Part shown: positions 9,811 to 19,933 of the stretch, in pieces
Layout: each line of letters starts with the position of its first letter
Numbering within the stretch: position 1 is the first letter of the stretch
Origin: Fagopyrum homotropicum
Lineage: Eukaryota > Streptophyta > Magnoliopsida > Caryophyllales > Polygonaceae
DNA: 64,000 nucleotides
NCBI GenBank assembly: GCA_033239125.1
Contig: BSWB01000002.1
Span: 52,735,001 to 52,799,000, forward strand
Direction of reading: 5' to 3'
Made by a program: the position numbers and the translations under genes
The notes under the pieces: generated by a model
What the model was told of the DNA's origin: nothing
The model's input: the letters and a program-made list of their open reading frames with translations, nothing else
Database searches by the model: none

Positions 9811-11552
9811 GAACTTGCATAAGCCGGCATACCTACAATAGCATCAATGAATGGTATGTTAATATGCAGCTTACTCATGAGTTCTATGAACTTACCGAAT
9901 TGTTTGTCTAGGCGCGCTCGCGCTCTAGATTGAGGGAATGGAAGGGGAGGTTTGTAAGCTGGAGGAGGAACGTAGACGTCTTCCTTCTCCTTCCCCTTCT
10001 CCTTGCCCTTCTCTACGGGGACTTCAACGAACGTAGGCTGCGGATCGGTGGTTGTCACTCCGCTCCTAGTTGTAATCGCCATCACCCTTCCCTTAGGGTT
10101 GTCCTCCGTTTTTCCTGGAAGCTTCCCTTGATTTCTAGGAACTTCCTCCGCGTGGTTGAATATTTGGTTTTCTAAAACCTTTTGAGCTTTGTCAACCTTA
10201 GAAACTTGATCATCAACCTTGATGAGGCGGTTCTCCAACCCTTGAAGCTTTCCCAAAATCGTTTCCAATATGGGATCAGGCTTCTCCTTCCCCGAAGTGT
10301 TTCCCCCATTAGATGATTGCCCCTGGCTTTTCAAAGGAGTAGAGGAAGAGGAAGGTGGAGTTAGTGAATTTGAGTTGGAAGGATAAGAGTTACCGGAATT
10401 TTGTTGATTGGAGCGCCAATTGTTGTTGTTTGAACCCTTATTGTTGTTCCAATCGCTGTTCCGGTTGTTGTTGTTTCCATTCCAATTGTTATTCCGGTTA
10501 TTGTTCCGGTTATTGTTGTTGCCGCCATTGTTGTTGCCCAAATAACCAACATCCTTCCCTTGTTGCCTTGGGAAGTTGGTCTTGATAGCCTCCTTCAACT
10601 CTTTGATCTCATTGTTGAGGGAGAAAATCTGGCTTTGAGCTTCGTGTGTGAGCTTTGCTCCTTGCTCCACACGATTTCCCTCCACTTTCCGGTGGGAATA
10701 CTTCTCTATGACTCTTGCTTGCTTCTCAATGAAGTCCCAAGCGTCATCTTCTCTCATGTCCATGAATGTTCCACATGAGAGGGATTGGAGGTTGAATTGC
10801 GTTCCCGCATCCAGCCCCTTGTAGTAAATCTCCAACAAGGCAAGTTTGGATATGCCATGATGAGGGCAATCCAAGAGCAAATCCTGAAACCTTTCCCAAG
10901 ATTGAAACAAACTTTCGTTAGGTCTCATGGAAAAAGCATTAATCTTACCTCTAAGTTCCGCCGTTTTGGATGGCGGAAAGAATTTGGTGAGGAACTCTGC
11001 GGAAAGGTCTTCCCACGTGTCTAGTTTCCCACTAGGAAGAGCTTGATACCAAGATAACGCTTTCCCCTTCAAGGAGAAGAAGAAAGGCTTGAGCTTATAG
11101 CTGTTGGTAGTAGCGCTCTTTGGTCTCATTGTCTCCATCATACACTCAAAGTTCTGCAAGTGTTGGTGTGGAGATTCAGCGCTTGTCCCGCCAAATTGGT
11201 TTTGGCGAACAAGAGTAATGACTTGAGGGTTGAAGCTAAACCCGTGTACATCTTCAGCATCGAAATTCACGCCCAAGCGGCGTGGTTGTTGTGTTGGATC
11301 CATCCGCTGGCCAAGAGTTCTTGGCTCATTATCTACACGTTCGATCCTCACACTCCTAGGCGGAATGCGGCGATTAGCAGCTCCTTGTGGATGGAAAGGA
11401 TTTACATTGACCGTGGGATCAATCTCCTCTAGCGGTGGCATGGAAGAATCACTATCATCAGCGGATGAGTGACTTTTTCTTCTAGACCTTGATGCTTTCC
11501 TTGAGGATTTCTTGCTTCCCTTATTCTTAAGGTCGCTCATCTCTACCCTCAT
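9807..11552 (-). CDS. Element A gag (capsid region to protease border)
   Basis: 581 aa. The Ty3/gypsy capsid domain is recognisable by FFFSLKGKALSWYQ, the TWEDLSAEFLTKFFPPSK segment and SLFQSWERFQDLLLDCPHHG (about residues 150-230). A long Asn-rich tract (about 330-390) stands where other lineages have a CCHC knuckle; no knuckle is visible, as is usual for Athila. The C-terminus (about residues 525-575, ending in the MPAY segment) matches D. The frame is continuous with 11553-11780 but separated from it by one UAG, immediately followed by an ATG at 11552. Confidence 0.85.
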   Translation of the reverse strand: MRVEMSDLKNKGSKKSSRKASRSRRKSHSSADDSDSSMPPLEEIDPTVNVNPFHPQGAANRRIPPRSVRIERVDNEPRTLGQRMDPTQQPRRLGVNFDAEDVHGFSFNPQVITLVRQNQFGGTSAESPHQHLQNFECMMETMRPKSATTNSYKLKPFFFSLKGKALSWYQALPSGKLDTWEDLSAEFLTKFFPPSKTAELRGKINAFSMRPNESLFQSWERFQDLLLDCPHHGISKLALLEIYYKGLDAGTQFNLQSLSCGTFMDMREDDAWDFIEKQARVIEKYSHRKVEGNRVEQGAKLTHEAQSQIFSLNNEIKELKEAIKTNFPRQQGKDVGYLGNNNGGNNNNRNNNRNNNWNGNNNNRNSDWNNNKGSNNNNWRSNQQNSGNSYPSNSNSLTPPSSSSTPLKSQGQSSNGGNTSGKEKPDPILETILGKLQGLENRLIKVDDQVSKVDKAQKVLENQIFNHAEEVPRNQGKLPGKTEDNPKGRVMAITTRSGVTTTDPQPTFVEVPVEKGKEKGKEKEDVYVPPPAYKPPLPFPQSRARARLDKQFGKFIELMSKLHINIPFIDAIVGMPAYASS

Positions 11553-11780
11553 CTAGAAGATCATGTCTTGTAGATTGTTAACTTGAGATTGATGACGATC
11601 CATCTCATCTTGGCGGAGGGTCTCATTCCATTGGAGTTGAGCTTCCTTCTCTGCTAACTCCGCTTGAAGATCACGTTCGTGTCCTTCAGCCATCTTCTTT
11701 TCCTTGCGCTTTTGCCTTAAAGTTTTCTCTAGCTCTTGATCAAGAGGCAAGAGATCTTCGGTGTTCCTAGACCTGCGCAT
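11553..11780 (-). CDS. Element A gag N-terminus (in frame with gag, ended by UAG)
   Basis: 75-codon frame, rich in Lys/Glu/Gln and probably coiled-coil, starting MRRSRNTEDLL. It aligns with the start of D's Gag (MRRTRAGKEIV, 19934), so this is the true Gag N-terminus. It ends in UAG at 11553-11555, in the same frame as the following gag ORF whose ATG starts at the next base. Either this is a nonsense mutation (D has no stop here), or readthrough or reinitiation gives two Gag forms. I favour mutation. Confidence 0.7.
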   Translation of the reverse strand: MRRSRNTEDLLPLDQELEKTLRQKRKEKKMAEGHERDLQAELAEKEAQLQWNETLRQDEMDRHQSQVNNLQDMIF

Positions 11781-11855
11781 GCACTCAAAGTAATATCAAA
11801 TAACGAGAGCAAGCTCCCAAGCTTGACAACCGGCTACCGAATTCGGCCGAAACCA

Positions 11856-11875
11856 GATCCCCAGCAACGGCGCCA
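11856..11875 (-). promoter_or_regulatory. Primer-binding site of element A (tRNA-Asp)
   Basis: On the plus strand this is GATCCCCAGCAACGGCGCCA, the 3' end of plant tRNA-Asp with one mismatch (A for G). On the minus strand it is the primer site, a few bases inside the 5' LTR end at 11882. tRNA-Asp priming is typical of Athila. Confidence 0.92.
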
Positions 11876-11881
11876 AAAACT

Positions 11882-13650
11882 TGTTCGCCCCTAGAGGTGT
11901 GTGCAAATAAGTTTTAAATTTATAAAACTAGAATCAAGCAGCGAACCCGCAGTGTACGGATCGACGTAGTTAAGCAAGAATTCCAGAGTATCGAACACAG
12001 GGATTTGGGTGGGAACAAATTCAATTGCAGATTATCAAGCGAGTAAATATGAGAGTTTTGCAAATATTGGGAAAACAACAATCCTAAGGATCCAGGTACC
12101 CAGCTGTGGCAATGGATTCAAGATATACTAATGATATAAAGACAGAGTTGAGATATGCAAAGGTATGCTAATGTAAGGTAATCGTACGGTGAAGTTCCAA
12201 AAACCTTATATGACTCACCTACAAGACACTCCCTATACAGGTTGTTGAGGCTCAATATAGAAGGGTTCTAAAAGCAAGAATTAATGTCAAATACCCAAAC
12301 TTGTAATCCAAGGATCAAGACTAACTTAGCCGATTATGGTTATGACACTCACAATCGAGGTAGAGGTTGTTGAGGCTTCACTACCACATAGAAAAGACAA
12401 GTCTAAACTAAGTTAAAGCAAATCTTTAACTTTGGACTAAAGTAAAAGCAGGTTCGTAAACTTAAAGGAAATTACGGTTGGATCTTGAGACTCCACGGCC
12501 GTGGAACTCAAGAACAGCCCGTAATTTAGGGTTCGTCGACGATTCTCTCTAACTCTCAGGGTCTAATCTGTTTACGATCAATCTATCATCATCTAAGCCA
12601 CAACTATCAACCCTTCACCTTAGAATTGTTAAGGGTTTTTAGCCAATAACCGTCATGTTGATATCAATTAAAGGATTAAAAGATAGAGAGATGAAAACTT
12701 TCGAAAACTTTCAATAATCTTCAAACCAATCTCAAAGTCACAATCGAAAACAAATATTGTCAATGGATTCAGAATAAAGCAAACAATCACAATCTTAGGA
12801 AAGAAGGGAGAACGGGATGTCAATCCGTTTTCCAAATCAAACCTAAACAAGAAGAGAGATCTTCTTGCAACAATCTTCCAAAAGCTTCGATCTTCCGCCA
12901 ATCCGGAGATCTCAACAACAATTTCCACCAAAAGTGCGAGATTAGGGCAAGTCCCAGATGCGAACTTCGATCTCCAATGAGATGTCAATGATTCCAAGCA
13001 AGGGCTCCAACGGCGTTGAAATTCTCTAAGCGTAGATGAAGCGTGGATTGCCAAAATTCCCTAAGCGAAGATGACGAAATCTTGCTTCGTCCGTCTTTTT
13101 ATAGGGCAAGATAAAATATCGGCCCGGCCCAATCTTCAAAAGATCGTGGCTTCAAAATGTGGCGAAAAAGATCGCCAAGATCACGGTCGTGGAAGATTCC
13201 ACGACCGTAATTTAGAGCGTGGATTATGTCACGGTTTGAACCATATGTTCCACGGCCGTAATAGTTACTGGAATGCATCACGCCTCTCTTTGCAGTGTTC
13301 CACGGCCGTGGAACTAAACGTGGTTTGTAGTACGGCCGTATTTTAGAGCGTGGTTTAGGGCAAGAACGTGATTCTACCCTAGCCTCGTGCATTCCTCAAG
13401 TTGAACTCCAATTTGCTCCTAATAATGCCCTCAATCCATGGACATATTCAATCAACTCTTCTTTGCTCGATTCCGTTCGGAAATGACTCTCAATCACCTA
13501 TATTTCAACATAAAGCTAGTGTAGATATCCATATCGACAATATAGGCAATACTAGCTCACATATGCAACGATGCTCAATCAAAAACTATCAATATGAATC
13601 AAATACGTTTAGAAAACGTGCCTAAAATATCACAATATTTCATGCTAACA
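11882..13650 (-). repeat. 5' LTR of element A
   Basis: 1,769-bp partner of 363-2131, with about 22 differences by eye. It has the TATA-like CTATAAAAAG on the minus strand at 13095-13104 and CCACGGCCGTGG at 12493-12504 and 13300-13311. It would carry promoter and R/U5 functions. Frames inside it repeat those of the other LTR and are not genes. Confidence 0.95.
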
Positions 13651-13655
13651 TCGTG
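13651..13655. repeat. Target-site duplication of element A, right copy (TCGTG)
   Basis: Matches 358-362 exactly. LTR C continues from here. Confidence 0.95.
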
Positions 13656-14895
13656 GAAAGCCATGAGACCATGATTTAGGCGATCATTTGACGTGTCATT
13701 AATTGCCACGTCATTTACGTATTGGGGCTTGACGGCTATTCTTTCCCGTCTTATAAAAAGGTCGGAAAAGAGAGTTTCGAGGACGGTTGCTTACGGAGGC
13801 TTACGGCCGCTTACCCTTGCTTTCAGCATTCTTGCCTAGGGTTGATTGAAGATCGCCAAAGGTTGCGGAAACGCCGGATTTAGAGAGATTGAAGATTGCT
13901 CACAGCGAGGTTTAGCCTTTTTCTTAGGTTTTGATATTGAAGACGAATTGACATCCCGTTCTTCGTACTTGCCTTAGATTATTGTGAGGTTTTGTGTTAT
14001 ATATTCCGAATCCATTAAACATTGCTTCTTGTGTTTTCGGATTTGAGAATTGGTTTTGAAGTTTTATTAAGTATTCGAGGGTTTTCATCTTTTATTCTCT
14101 TTAATTTGAATATTGATATTATGACAATGATTGTTGGCTAAAACCCTTTAGCAATTCTAAGGTGAAGGGTTGATAGTTGTGGCTTAGATAATGATAGATC
14201 GATCGTAATTTGATTGGACCCTAAGAGTTAGAAAAATATTGTCGACGAACCTAAATCACGGTCTGTTCTTAGGTTTTCACGGCCGTGGTTCTCAAGATCT
14301 ACCCGTGATTTACTTCAGTTTACGAACCTTGCTTTTACTTTAATCCAAAGTTAAAGATTTGCTTTAACTTAGTCTTGGCTTGCCTTTTCTAAGTAGTAGT
14401 GAGACTCAACATCCTCTATTTCGGTTTCTAGTGTCACAACCTTAACCGTTTGAGTTTATCTTGATCCTTGGGTTACAAGTTTGGATATTTGAGATCAATT
14501 CTAGTCCTTAGATCCTTTCTATATTGCAGCCTCAACAACCTTTATAGAGAGTTCTTTTGGTTAGACATATAAGGTTTTGGAACTTCACCGTACATTACCT
14601 TACCTTAGCGTACCTTTGCAATTCTCTACTGTGTCTTTATATCTATAGTATATCTTGAATCGATTGCCACAATTGGATACCTGGATCTTTAGGGTTGCTG
14701 TTTTCCCCAATAGTTGCAAAGCTTTATACATTACTTGCTCGATTACTTGAAACTGATTTTGTTTCACCATCTCCCTATGATCGATACTCTGGAATACTTG
14801 CTAATCTACACCGATCCGTACACTGCGGGTTTGCTTGCTTTTATTCTACTTTTATAAATTTAAGACTTGATTGCACGCACATTTTAGGGCGAACA
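13651..14895 (+). mobile_element. Athila LTR C, right part
   Basis: Continuation of 1-362 after the TSD of A. It has a TATA-like TTATAAAAAG at 13751-13760 and the motif CACGGCCGTGG at 14278-14288. It follows A's LTR (reverse complement) through the downstream half, for example the Aacttagtcttgg region at 14370-14390, and ends GGGCGAACA at 14895. No primer site follows, so C is a solo LTR or the 3' LTR of an element whose remainder lies left of the window. The ORF at 14695-14946 is not convincing. Confidence 0.85.
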
Positions 14896-15464
14896 ATAAT
14901 TCATCCGAGATTTGTTACTGTTTGCGTGACCATGTCTTATCCTTAAGCCTAGGTCCTAGTTTGCCCAAATCCTAGTCTTTGTTGACAGCTTTATACCCTT
15001 AGATTCCTCTAAGGCTTACAATTGAGGATAGGATGAGACATACCCGGTGGTTCCTTCCTTGAGTATCGATGATGAGGTTTTCTAGGTAACAAGGGTTTAT
15101 TCTTTGTTAGGTTTGAGTGTGCCTTCATCCTACCTTTGTGAGTTAACCTGAGACTTACCCAGTGATGGTTAGTTCTATTCCCTTAGGCCGAGTTGTTGGT
15201 TTGATTTTATGTTCCTCTCCCTAGTTCCTCTAGAATTTGCATTCTCCTTTATCGATATATCTTCATTGATTGCTTCGCTTTGTTCTTTGTTATTGCAAGA
15301 ATCTTATCAGTTGACTTACCTGCTCGATTTCACCACAATCTCTATGATCGACCCTGGAATATTTGCCTTTATTGTGAGTAAACTGCGGGTTCACTATTAC
15401 TTTTATTCTTGGTTCTAAATTTAGACTATTTATCTTCAGGTTCACACACGTTTTGGAGCGAACA
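14896..15464 (+). mobile_element. Athila LTR B, 3' portion
   Basis: LTR end sequence related to element D's LTR. It shares the direct-repeat word GAGACTTACCC (15150-15165, a variant at 15035-15050), the Tgtgatcgaccc-type segment and a terminus TTTTGGAGCGAACA (ends 15464). It is cut on the left by LTR C. It sits inside H's 5' LTR, since 15465 onward is H. Its left half is outside the window. Confidence 0.75.
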
Positions 15465-15559
15465 AAAATTTCATCCTTGATTTCTATTATTCATCCGAGA
15501 TTTTGCTTATGTCGTAAACTTTCAATCTAGATCGAGAACTGCGGCTTAACCCCGCATCA
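15465..15559 (+). repeat. 5' LTR of H, terminal 95 bp
   Basis: Aligns with 41744-41838 of the 3' LTR, sharing ATCCGAGATTTTGCTTATG and the CCCCGCATCA end. Its first ~19 bases correspond to a motif copy (AATCTCGCCTGAGATT in the 3' LTR) that has decayed here mainly by C-to-T changes. The remainder was separated by insertion of LTR B. Confidence 0.85.
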
Positions 15560-15561
15560 AG

Positions 15562-15575
15562 TGGTATCAGAGCTA
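15562..15575 (+). promoter_or_regulatory. Primer-binding site of H (initiator tRNA-Met)
   Basis: TGGTATCAGAGCTA, two bases after the LTR end, the classic primer site of chromoviruses and many plant elements. Confidence 0.93.
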
Positions 15576-16063
15576 AGCAATTGAAGTCCGTTTCAGGTTT
15601 GAATCAATTTTTATTTCGAGTCTTCTTTGAGTCATATAAAAGTTGAGTCTTTTCTTGTTCCCCATATTTGCGAGATTATTTGATTTTAACATGCGTTAAC
15701 TTGTGCAAGTTTGGAAAAGAGAAATGTCATAGCCAAACACAAGCCAACCATTAACCTTGCAAACCTCGCCTAACCCTGCGGAAAGTGTGATCAAAGTTTG
15801 CGCTTAAAGTTTAGATCTTATCTAGTAGGTAAGATCTTATCCACTCTTATTAAACAACGATATATACGCTTCTCCAGCAGTTAAAGAGCACAAGGCAACC
15901 AAGAAGTAGCATGCCCCAAAGGTGATTGCTGAACGTCAAGATAAAGAGTCGATTTTTCAACAATCTCGGCCAATCATAAGAAATCTCGGCCGAGATTTCA
16001 CTCGAGTTTGCTACTGTTGTCCAATTTTCGAGAAATTTTTTAGGCATAATCTAAAGAATCCAA
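15576..16063 (+). other. 5' untranslated leader of H
   Basis: No gene seen. It holds two copies of the H family motif, a perfect AAATCTCGGCCGAGATTT at 15981-15998 and a half copy at 15962-15970. Confidence 0.6.
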
Positions 16064-16950
16064 ATGCACCCTGTGGAAGAGTACAATAAAGGAAGAGTTT
16101 ATGTACCAACCTTGAATCAATTAAGAGTCCTAGTGTGTCTTTCTTTAGCCTCTTTGAACAAAATTTGGTCTTGCCATAATATTAGTGAGCAACGGAAGAT
16201 CCAACTTGTTGCGTTGGAGTTCCAATGTTATGTCTTTGTTTGGTGGGATCATCTCGTTAAAGAACGAAGAAGAACGCTAGATCCGGACATCAATACTCGG
16301 GGACAAATGATGGCCTTGATTAAAGCTAGATTTGTGCCTCCACACTATGGTAGGGAAGTGAGGCAGCGCTTAGAGAACCTCAAACAAGGTTCCATGAATG
16401 TGGAAGAAGTTTATATCGCCATGTAAACGACGATGGTGAAAGCTAGCGTGCAAGAGGATGAAGAGTCTATCATGGCTCGATTTTTACGAATTTGCATCCT
16501 TCTTTAGCTAATGAGATTGATCTTTATCCCTATGCTACAATGACTAACTTACTGCATTTGACTATCAAGGTGATGAAGAATATCAAAGGACGGAATCAAG
16601 GGACAAGTTCTTGGACGACAGATAAGGAATCTCGGCCATCTTACAAGAATCTCAGCCGAGATTCCAACCGAGATTTGTCCTAGAAAGACGAAGGAAATAG
16701 ATCCCTTCTTGATCCAGCCGCCCATAAGCCTTCTACTCAGTCTCGTCCTTTGAATGAGCCTTCAATGGATAACAAAGGGAGTACCTCTAACTCTACCTTA
16801 CGATCTAGAGATATTGTATGCTTTAAATGTCAAGGTAGAGGTCACTACATGCAAGATTGTCCTAATAATAGGGTTTTATTTCTAAATCAACAAAGAAAAT
16901 ATGAAAGTGAAGAAGAGCATGAGCATGATCAAACACATATCAATGCATAA
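16064..16950 (+). pseudogene. H gag, decayed
   Basis: Three overlapping fragments: capsid region (16064-16426) with ALEFQCYVFVWWDHL and an RFVPPHYGREVRQRLENLKQG segment of the retrotransposon gag domain; a short middle piece (16492-16683); and a tail (16750-16950) with a complete CCHC knuckle CFKCQGRGHYMQDC. Stops (for example after 16423) and frameshifts separate them. The DNA between capsid and knuckle carries motif copies, e.g. AATCTCAGCCGAGATT at 16648-16663. Gag would have formed the cytoplasmic particle. Confidence 0.85.
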
Positions 16951-17428
16951 CATGAATATGATAATATAGTGATAGTGATTGTGAATATGAGCATGTAGAG
17001 TCTTTAAATGCTAGACGCACTTTGCATGCTAAAATTGCTCCATGTGAGGATAATCAACGTGAAAACCTTTTTCATACGAGATGTCTTGTTCAAGGAAAGG
17101 TTTGTAATATGATTATTGATGGTGGTAGTTGTTGAAACATTACTAGTAAGGAATTGATCACTAAGTTGCAAATCACTACTTTCTATCATCCTTGACCTTA
17201 TAAGTTGCATTGGATGAATGATTGTAGAGAGTTGAAAGTCAACAAACAAGCTAGAATTGCGTTTACCTTAGACAAATATGAGGATATTATTGTTTGTGAT
17301 GTTGTGCCTATGCAAGCATGCCATATTTTGTTAGGCCGTCCTTGAGAATTTGATAGGAAGGTTACACATGATGGTTTTTCTAATAAATATTCTTTGAGTT
17401 TAATGGAAAAGCAATTACTCTTAAACCT
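16951..17428 (+). pseudogene. H protease region, decayed
   Basis: In broken frames one reads CNMIIDGGSC (protease active-site region, about 17100-17135) and the strand ending CHILLGRP (about 17320-17342), followed by a stop where the family has tryptophan (TGG to TGA). This is the aspartic protease of a Ty3/gypsy element. Several stops make it non-functional. Confidence 0.75.
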
Positions 17429-18048
17429 ATGACCCCCTTACAGATTGTAGAGCATTACGATAACAAGAAGGACAAACGCAAGAAAAAGGAACAAGAAACA
17501 ACTCCCAAAGAAGAAAACTCGGGCAGATCATCAAAATCTCGCCTGAGATCTGAAGGCCTATCACGTTCCAGTGACAAATCTCGGCTTGATCAAGGAAATA
17601 TCAGGCGAGATTCCTGTAATCAACCCGAGATTCCTTCTCTGGAGCATCATCGAACACTTTTATCATCCAAAAGGGAGTTTCTTGACGATTATGTTCCTTT
17701 GGATCTTTCTTTACTAATTTTTTGTAAAAGCCTAATGACTTTAAGTGATGAAGTGAAGGCTACTTTGTCTCCAAACATTTTAAAGGCTTTAGATGAGTAT
17801 AAAGTATTTCCCGATGAGATTCTTACAAGTCTTTCACCTTTTTGAGGCATTGAGCATCGGATTGAATTCATTCCAGATTCGTCCCTTCCTAATCACCCCA
17901 CGTATAGAATGAGTCCGCAAGAAAGTCGGGAAATCCAAGATCAAGTACAAGACCTTTTGAACAAAGGTTACGCTTGAGAGAATTTGAGTCCTTTTGTGGT
18001 CCTAATTATGTTGGTGCACAAGAAGGACAACACTTGAAGGATGTGTGT
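17429..18048 (+). pseudogene. H pol, N-terminal part of RT, interrupted by element D
   Basis: A 138-codon frame (17429-17845) covers the protease-RT linker (containing motif copies at about 17534-17640) and the region leading to RT. Beyond its stop the reading continues as GIEHRIEFIPDSSLPNHPTYR, LLNKGYA, LVHKKD and RMCVD, separated by TGA codons, each explicable by CGA or TGG to TGA transitions. The RMCVDCRA box is split exactly by D: RMCVD before 18048 and the rest after 29927. Confidence 0.85.
18044..18048. repeat. Target-site duplication of element D, left copy (TGTGT)
   Basis: TGTGT directly before the LTR start and again at 29928-29932 after the second LTR. Confidence 0.93.
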
Positions 18049-19808
18049 TGATAGCATGAATTATAGTCTATATTTTGGGGTTTGTTTGGACATTTTATCT
18101 TTCATAATCTGCATGTTTGTATGTGCATTATGTGATTTTACTACCATTTCATCTACCTTTGCGAGGATCGAGGTCTACACCTAGTTTTGTTGTAATTGCA
18201 GGTAATTTGGTACGTTTTGCATCAAAAAGGAGCGAAAGGAGTCATGAGTCATTTAGAGCTACATCCAGGAAGCATAGCCATGGATTAATGATTTACCTTG
18301 GACCAGTTTTGAGAGATTTCGCATTCAGTTGTGACTCACCTCGGTTGACCAGAGATTCACCTCGACCGAGGTGATCCAGAGACGCCGACTCGACCGAGGC
18401 GAATACCTAGGACGCGGCGAGAATATTTTATTCTTGGCTGAGATCTTTTAAAATTGGAAAGAGATCTTATATTTTTGGGCTTGGCTCCTGGAAGGAAGGA
18501 GATATGCAGAATCATATATTTTACCTATTTTTATGGGAAGAGATCTTTCTAAGATATCTTATCTTTGGAGGGTTATTTTCCTATAAAAAGGGTTGGATTT
18601 TCACAAATCCAACATCTCGCATACGACGTCACATACCCCGCTGAGATCCGCATACATCCTGCATACATCTCGCAGCAGCCGCACTCCAGTTTGGGAGGTT
18701 CGAAGAACCTTGTTGAAGGTTGAAGGAAGATTGAAGATTGTAGCTTTTATAGCTTTTGAAGGGTTTTTGTAAGATTATCTTCAATTCCCTCACTTGTTGT
18801 CTTGTCTTGTTGGATTGCTATCCAAGGAACGCTTTGTTGTGATATTTGATTCAGTTATTGAAGTCTTTTCATTAAATTCTTCTTTGTTCAAATATTCACT
18901 TTCTTCCATATATTTTAATACTTTCATTATGATGATGAGTGGCTAATTTCCTTGTGTGATTCTAGGGTGATTAGCTGAAGGTTGTGGGAAAAACAATGAT
19001 AGAATAATCTTAGATTCCAGTAGGATCCTGAAAGTTCGAGTCTTTAACCTTAACCCTAAGCATCTCGTTCGGTTGATGAACATCTCGGCCGGGGTGGAAT
19101 TCTTCTGACCGAGGTGACTTATCTGATCCATAACTGAGAGTTAAGTGTTAGAGTTTGCCAAATCCTATTCTTATTACACCTTTCCTGGTTCAAAGCAAGC
19201 TTAGGATGAGACTTACCCGGTAATTCCTTAGTTTGTGTACCAACGATCATAAGTGTAGGTAATAAAGGTTTATCCTTTATTGGGGTTTGAGTGTGCTTCC
19301 ATCCCATCTTTGTGAGTTAGCCTGAGACTTACCCGGTAAAGGTTGATTCTATTCCCTTAGATGTTGTGTTAGTTTGAGGTTATAATTCTTTATCTTGATT
19401 CCTTGAGACTTACCCGGTAATAGGAGTCGCGGTTTAGGATTAATGTGTAGTGAGACTTACCCGGTGATCTACTCCACTTTAGAAACACCTTCCCCACGCA
19501 AAAATCTCAGCTTTGTCCGCTTATCTTTAGATCTTGAGTTGGAACCACAACTAGATGCTTTAATCCCTAGAATTGCATGTTTGCTTTATTGACTTCTTAT
19601 TCATCTTTGATTGTGTTAATCGCTCTTGTGGTTAGTATTGACATAAGCACACTGTATTGACTTTGTTTCACCGAGTCCCTGTGATCGACCCCTGGAATTT
19701 TCTTGCTTTCACTACGATTGACCCGTACACTGCGGGTTTGCATCCTTGTTTTAAGCTTAAGTCTAGGGTTATAAATTTAAAGCTTGCACACACCGTTTGG
19801 AGCGAACA
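18049..19808 (+). repeat. 5' LTR of element D
   Basis: Starts TGATAGCATG and ends GGAGCGAACA. TATA box CTATAAAAAG at 18581-18590. Directly downstream is a perfect 9-bp stem, GTTGGATTT / AAATCCAAC (18592-18600, 18605-18613). The palindrome CACCTCGACCGAGGTG is at 18358-18373, with more partial copies nearby and at 19060-19115. The word TGAGACTTACCCGGTRA recurs four times at 19208-19223, 19323-19339, 19404-19420 and 19451-19466. Confidence 0.95.
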
Positions 19809-19814
19809 AGTTTT

Positions 19815-19832
19815 TGGCGCCGTTGCCGGGGA
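19815..19832 (+). promoter_or_regulatory. Primer-binding site of element D (tRNA-Asp)
   Basis: TGGCGCCGTTGCCGGGGA, complementary to the 3' end of plant tRNA-Asp, 6 bp after the LTR end. Confidence 0.95.
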
Positions 19833-19933
19833 CTTGGTCTAGACCGAGCCGGTACGGTTTGCTCTTGGGGCGATAGCCCCGTTTCATCTAACCACTCTAC
19901 TTGAGTGACTTTTGCAGGTTCTTTCTTAGGTAT

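Larger units (their letters stand above)
363..13650 (-). mobile_element. Element A: complete Athila-type Ty3/gypsy LTR retrotransposon
   Basis: A 13,288-bp element on the minus strand with two 1,769-bp LTRs (TG...CA ends), 5-bp TSD TCGTG, a tRNA-Asp primer-binding site, a purine tract, gag, protease, RT, RNase H, integrase and an additional ORF after pol. This order, the tRNA-Asp primer and the extra ORF are the hallmarks of the Athila lineage. Comparing the LTRs by eye gives about 22 differences (roughly 1.2%), mostly transitions, so the insertion is fairly young. It is nonetheless defective: an in-frame UAG in gag and two single-base frameshifts in the protease region. It sits inside a related LTR (C). 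Confidence 0.95.

Noticed and set aside
9810..9835. Programmed frameshift at the gag-protease border of A
   Set aside because: D encodes the same junction in one frame and A has a second loss further on; simple mutations explain it better.
11856..11875. tRNA-Asp gene
   Set aside because: Only the 3' 20 bases are present and they sit at the LTR border: a primer site.
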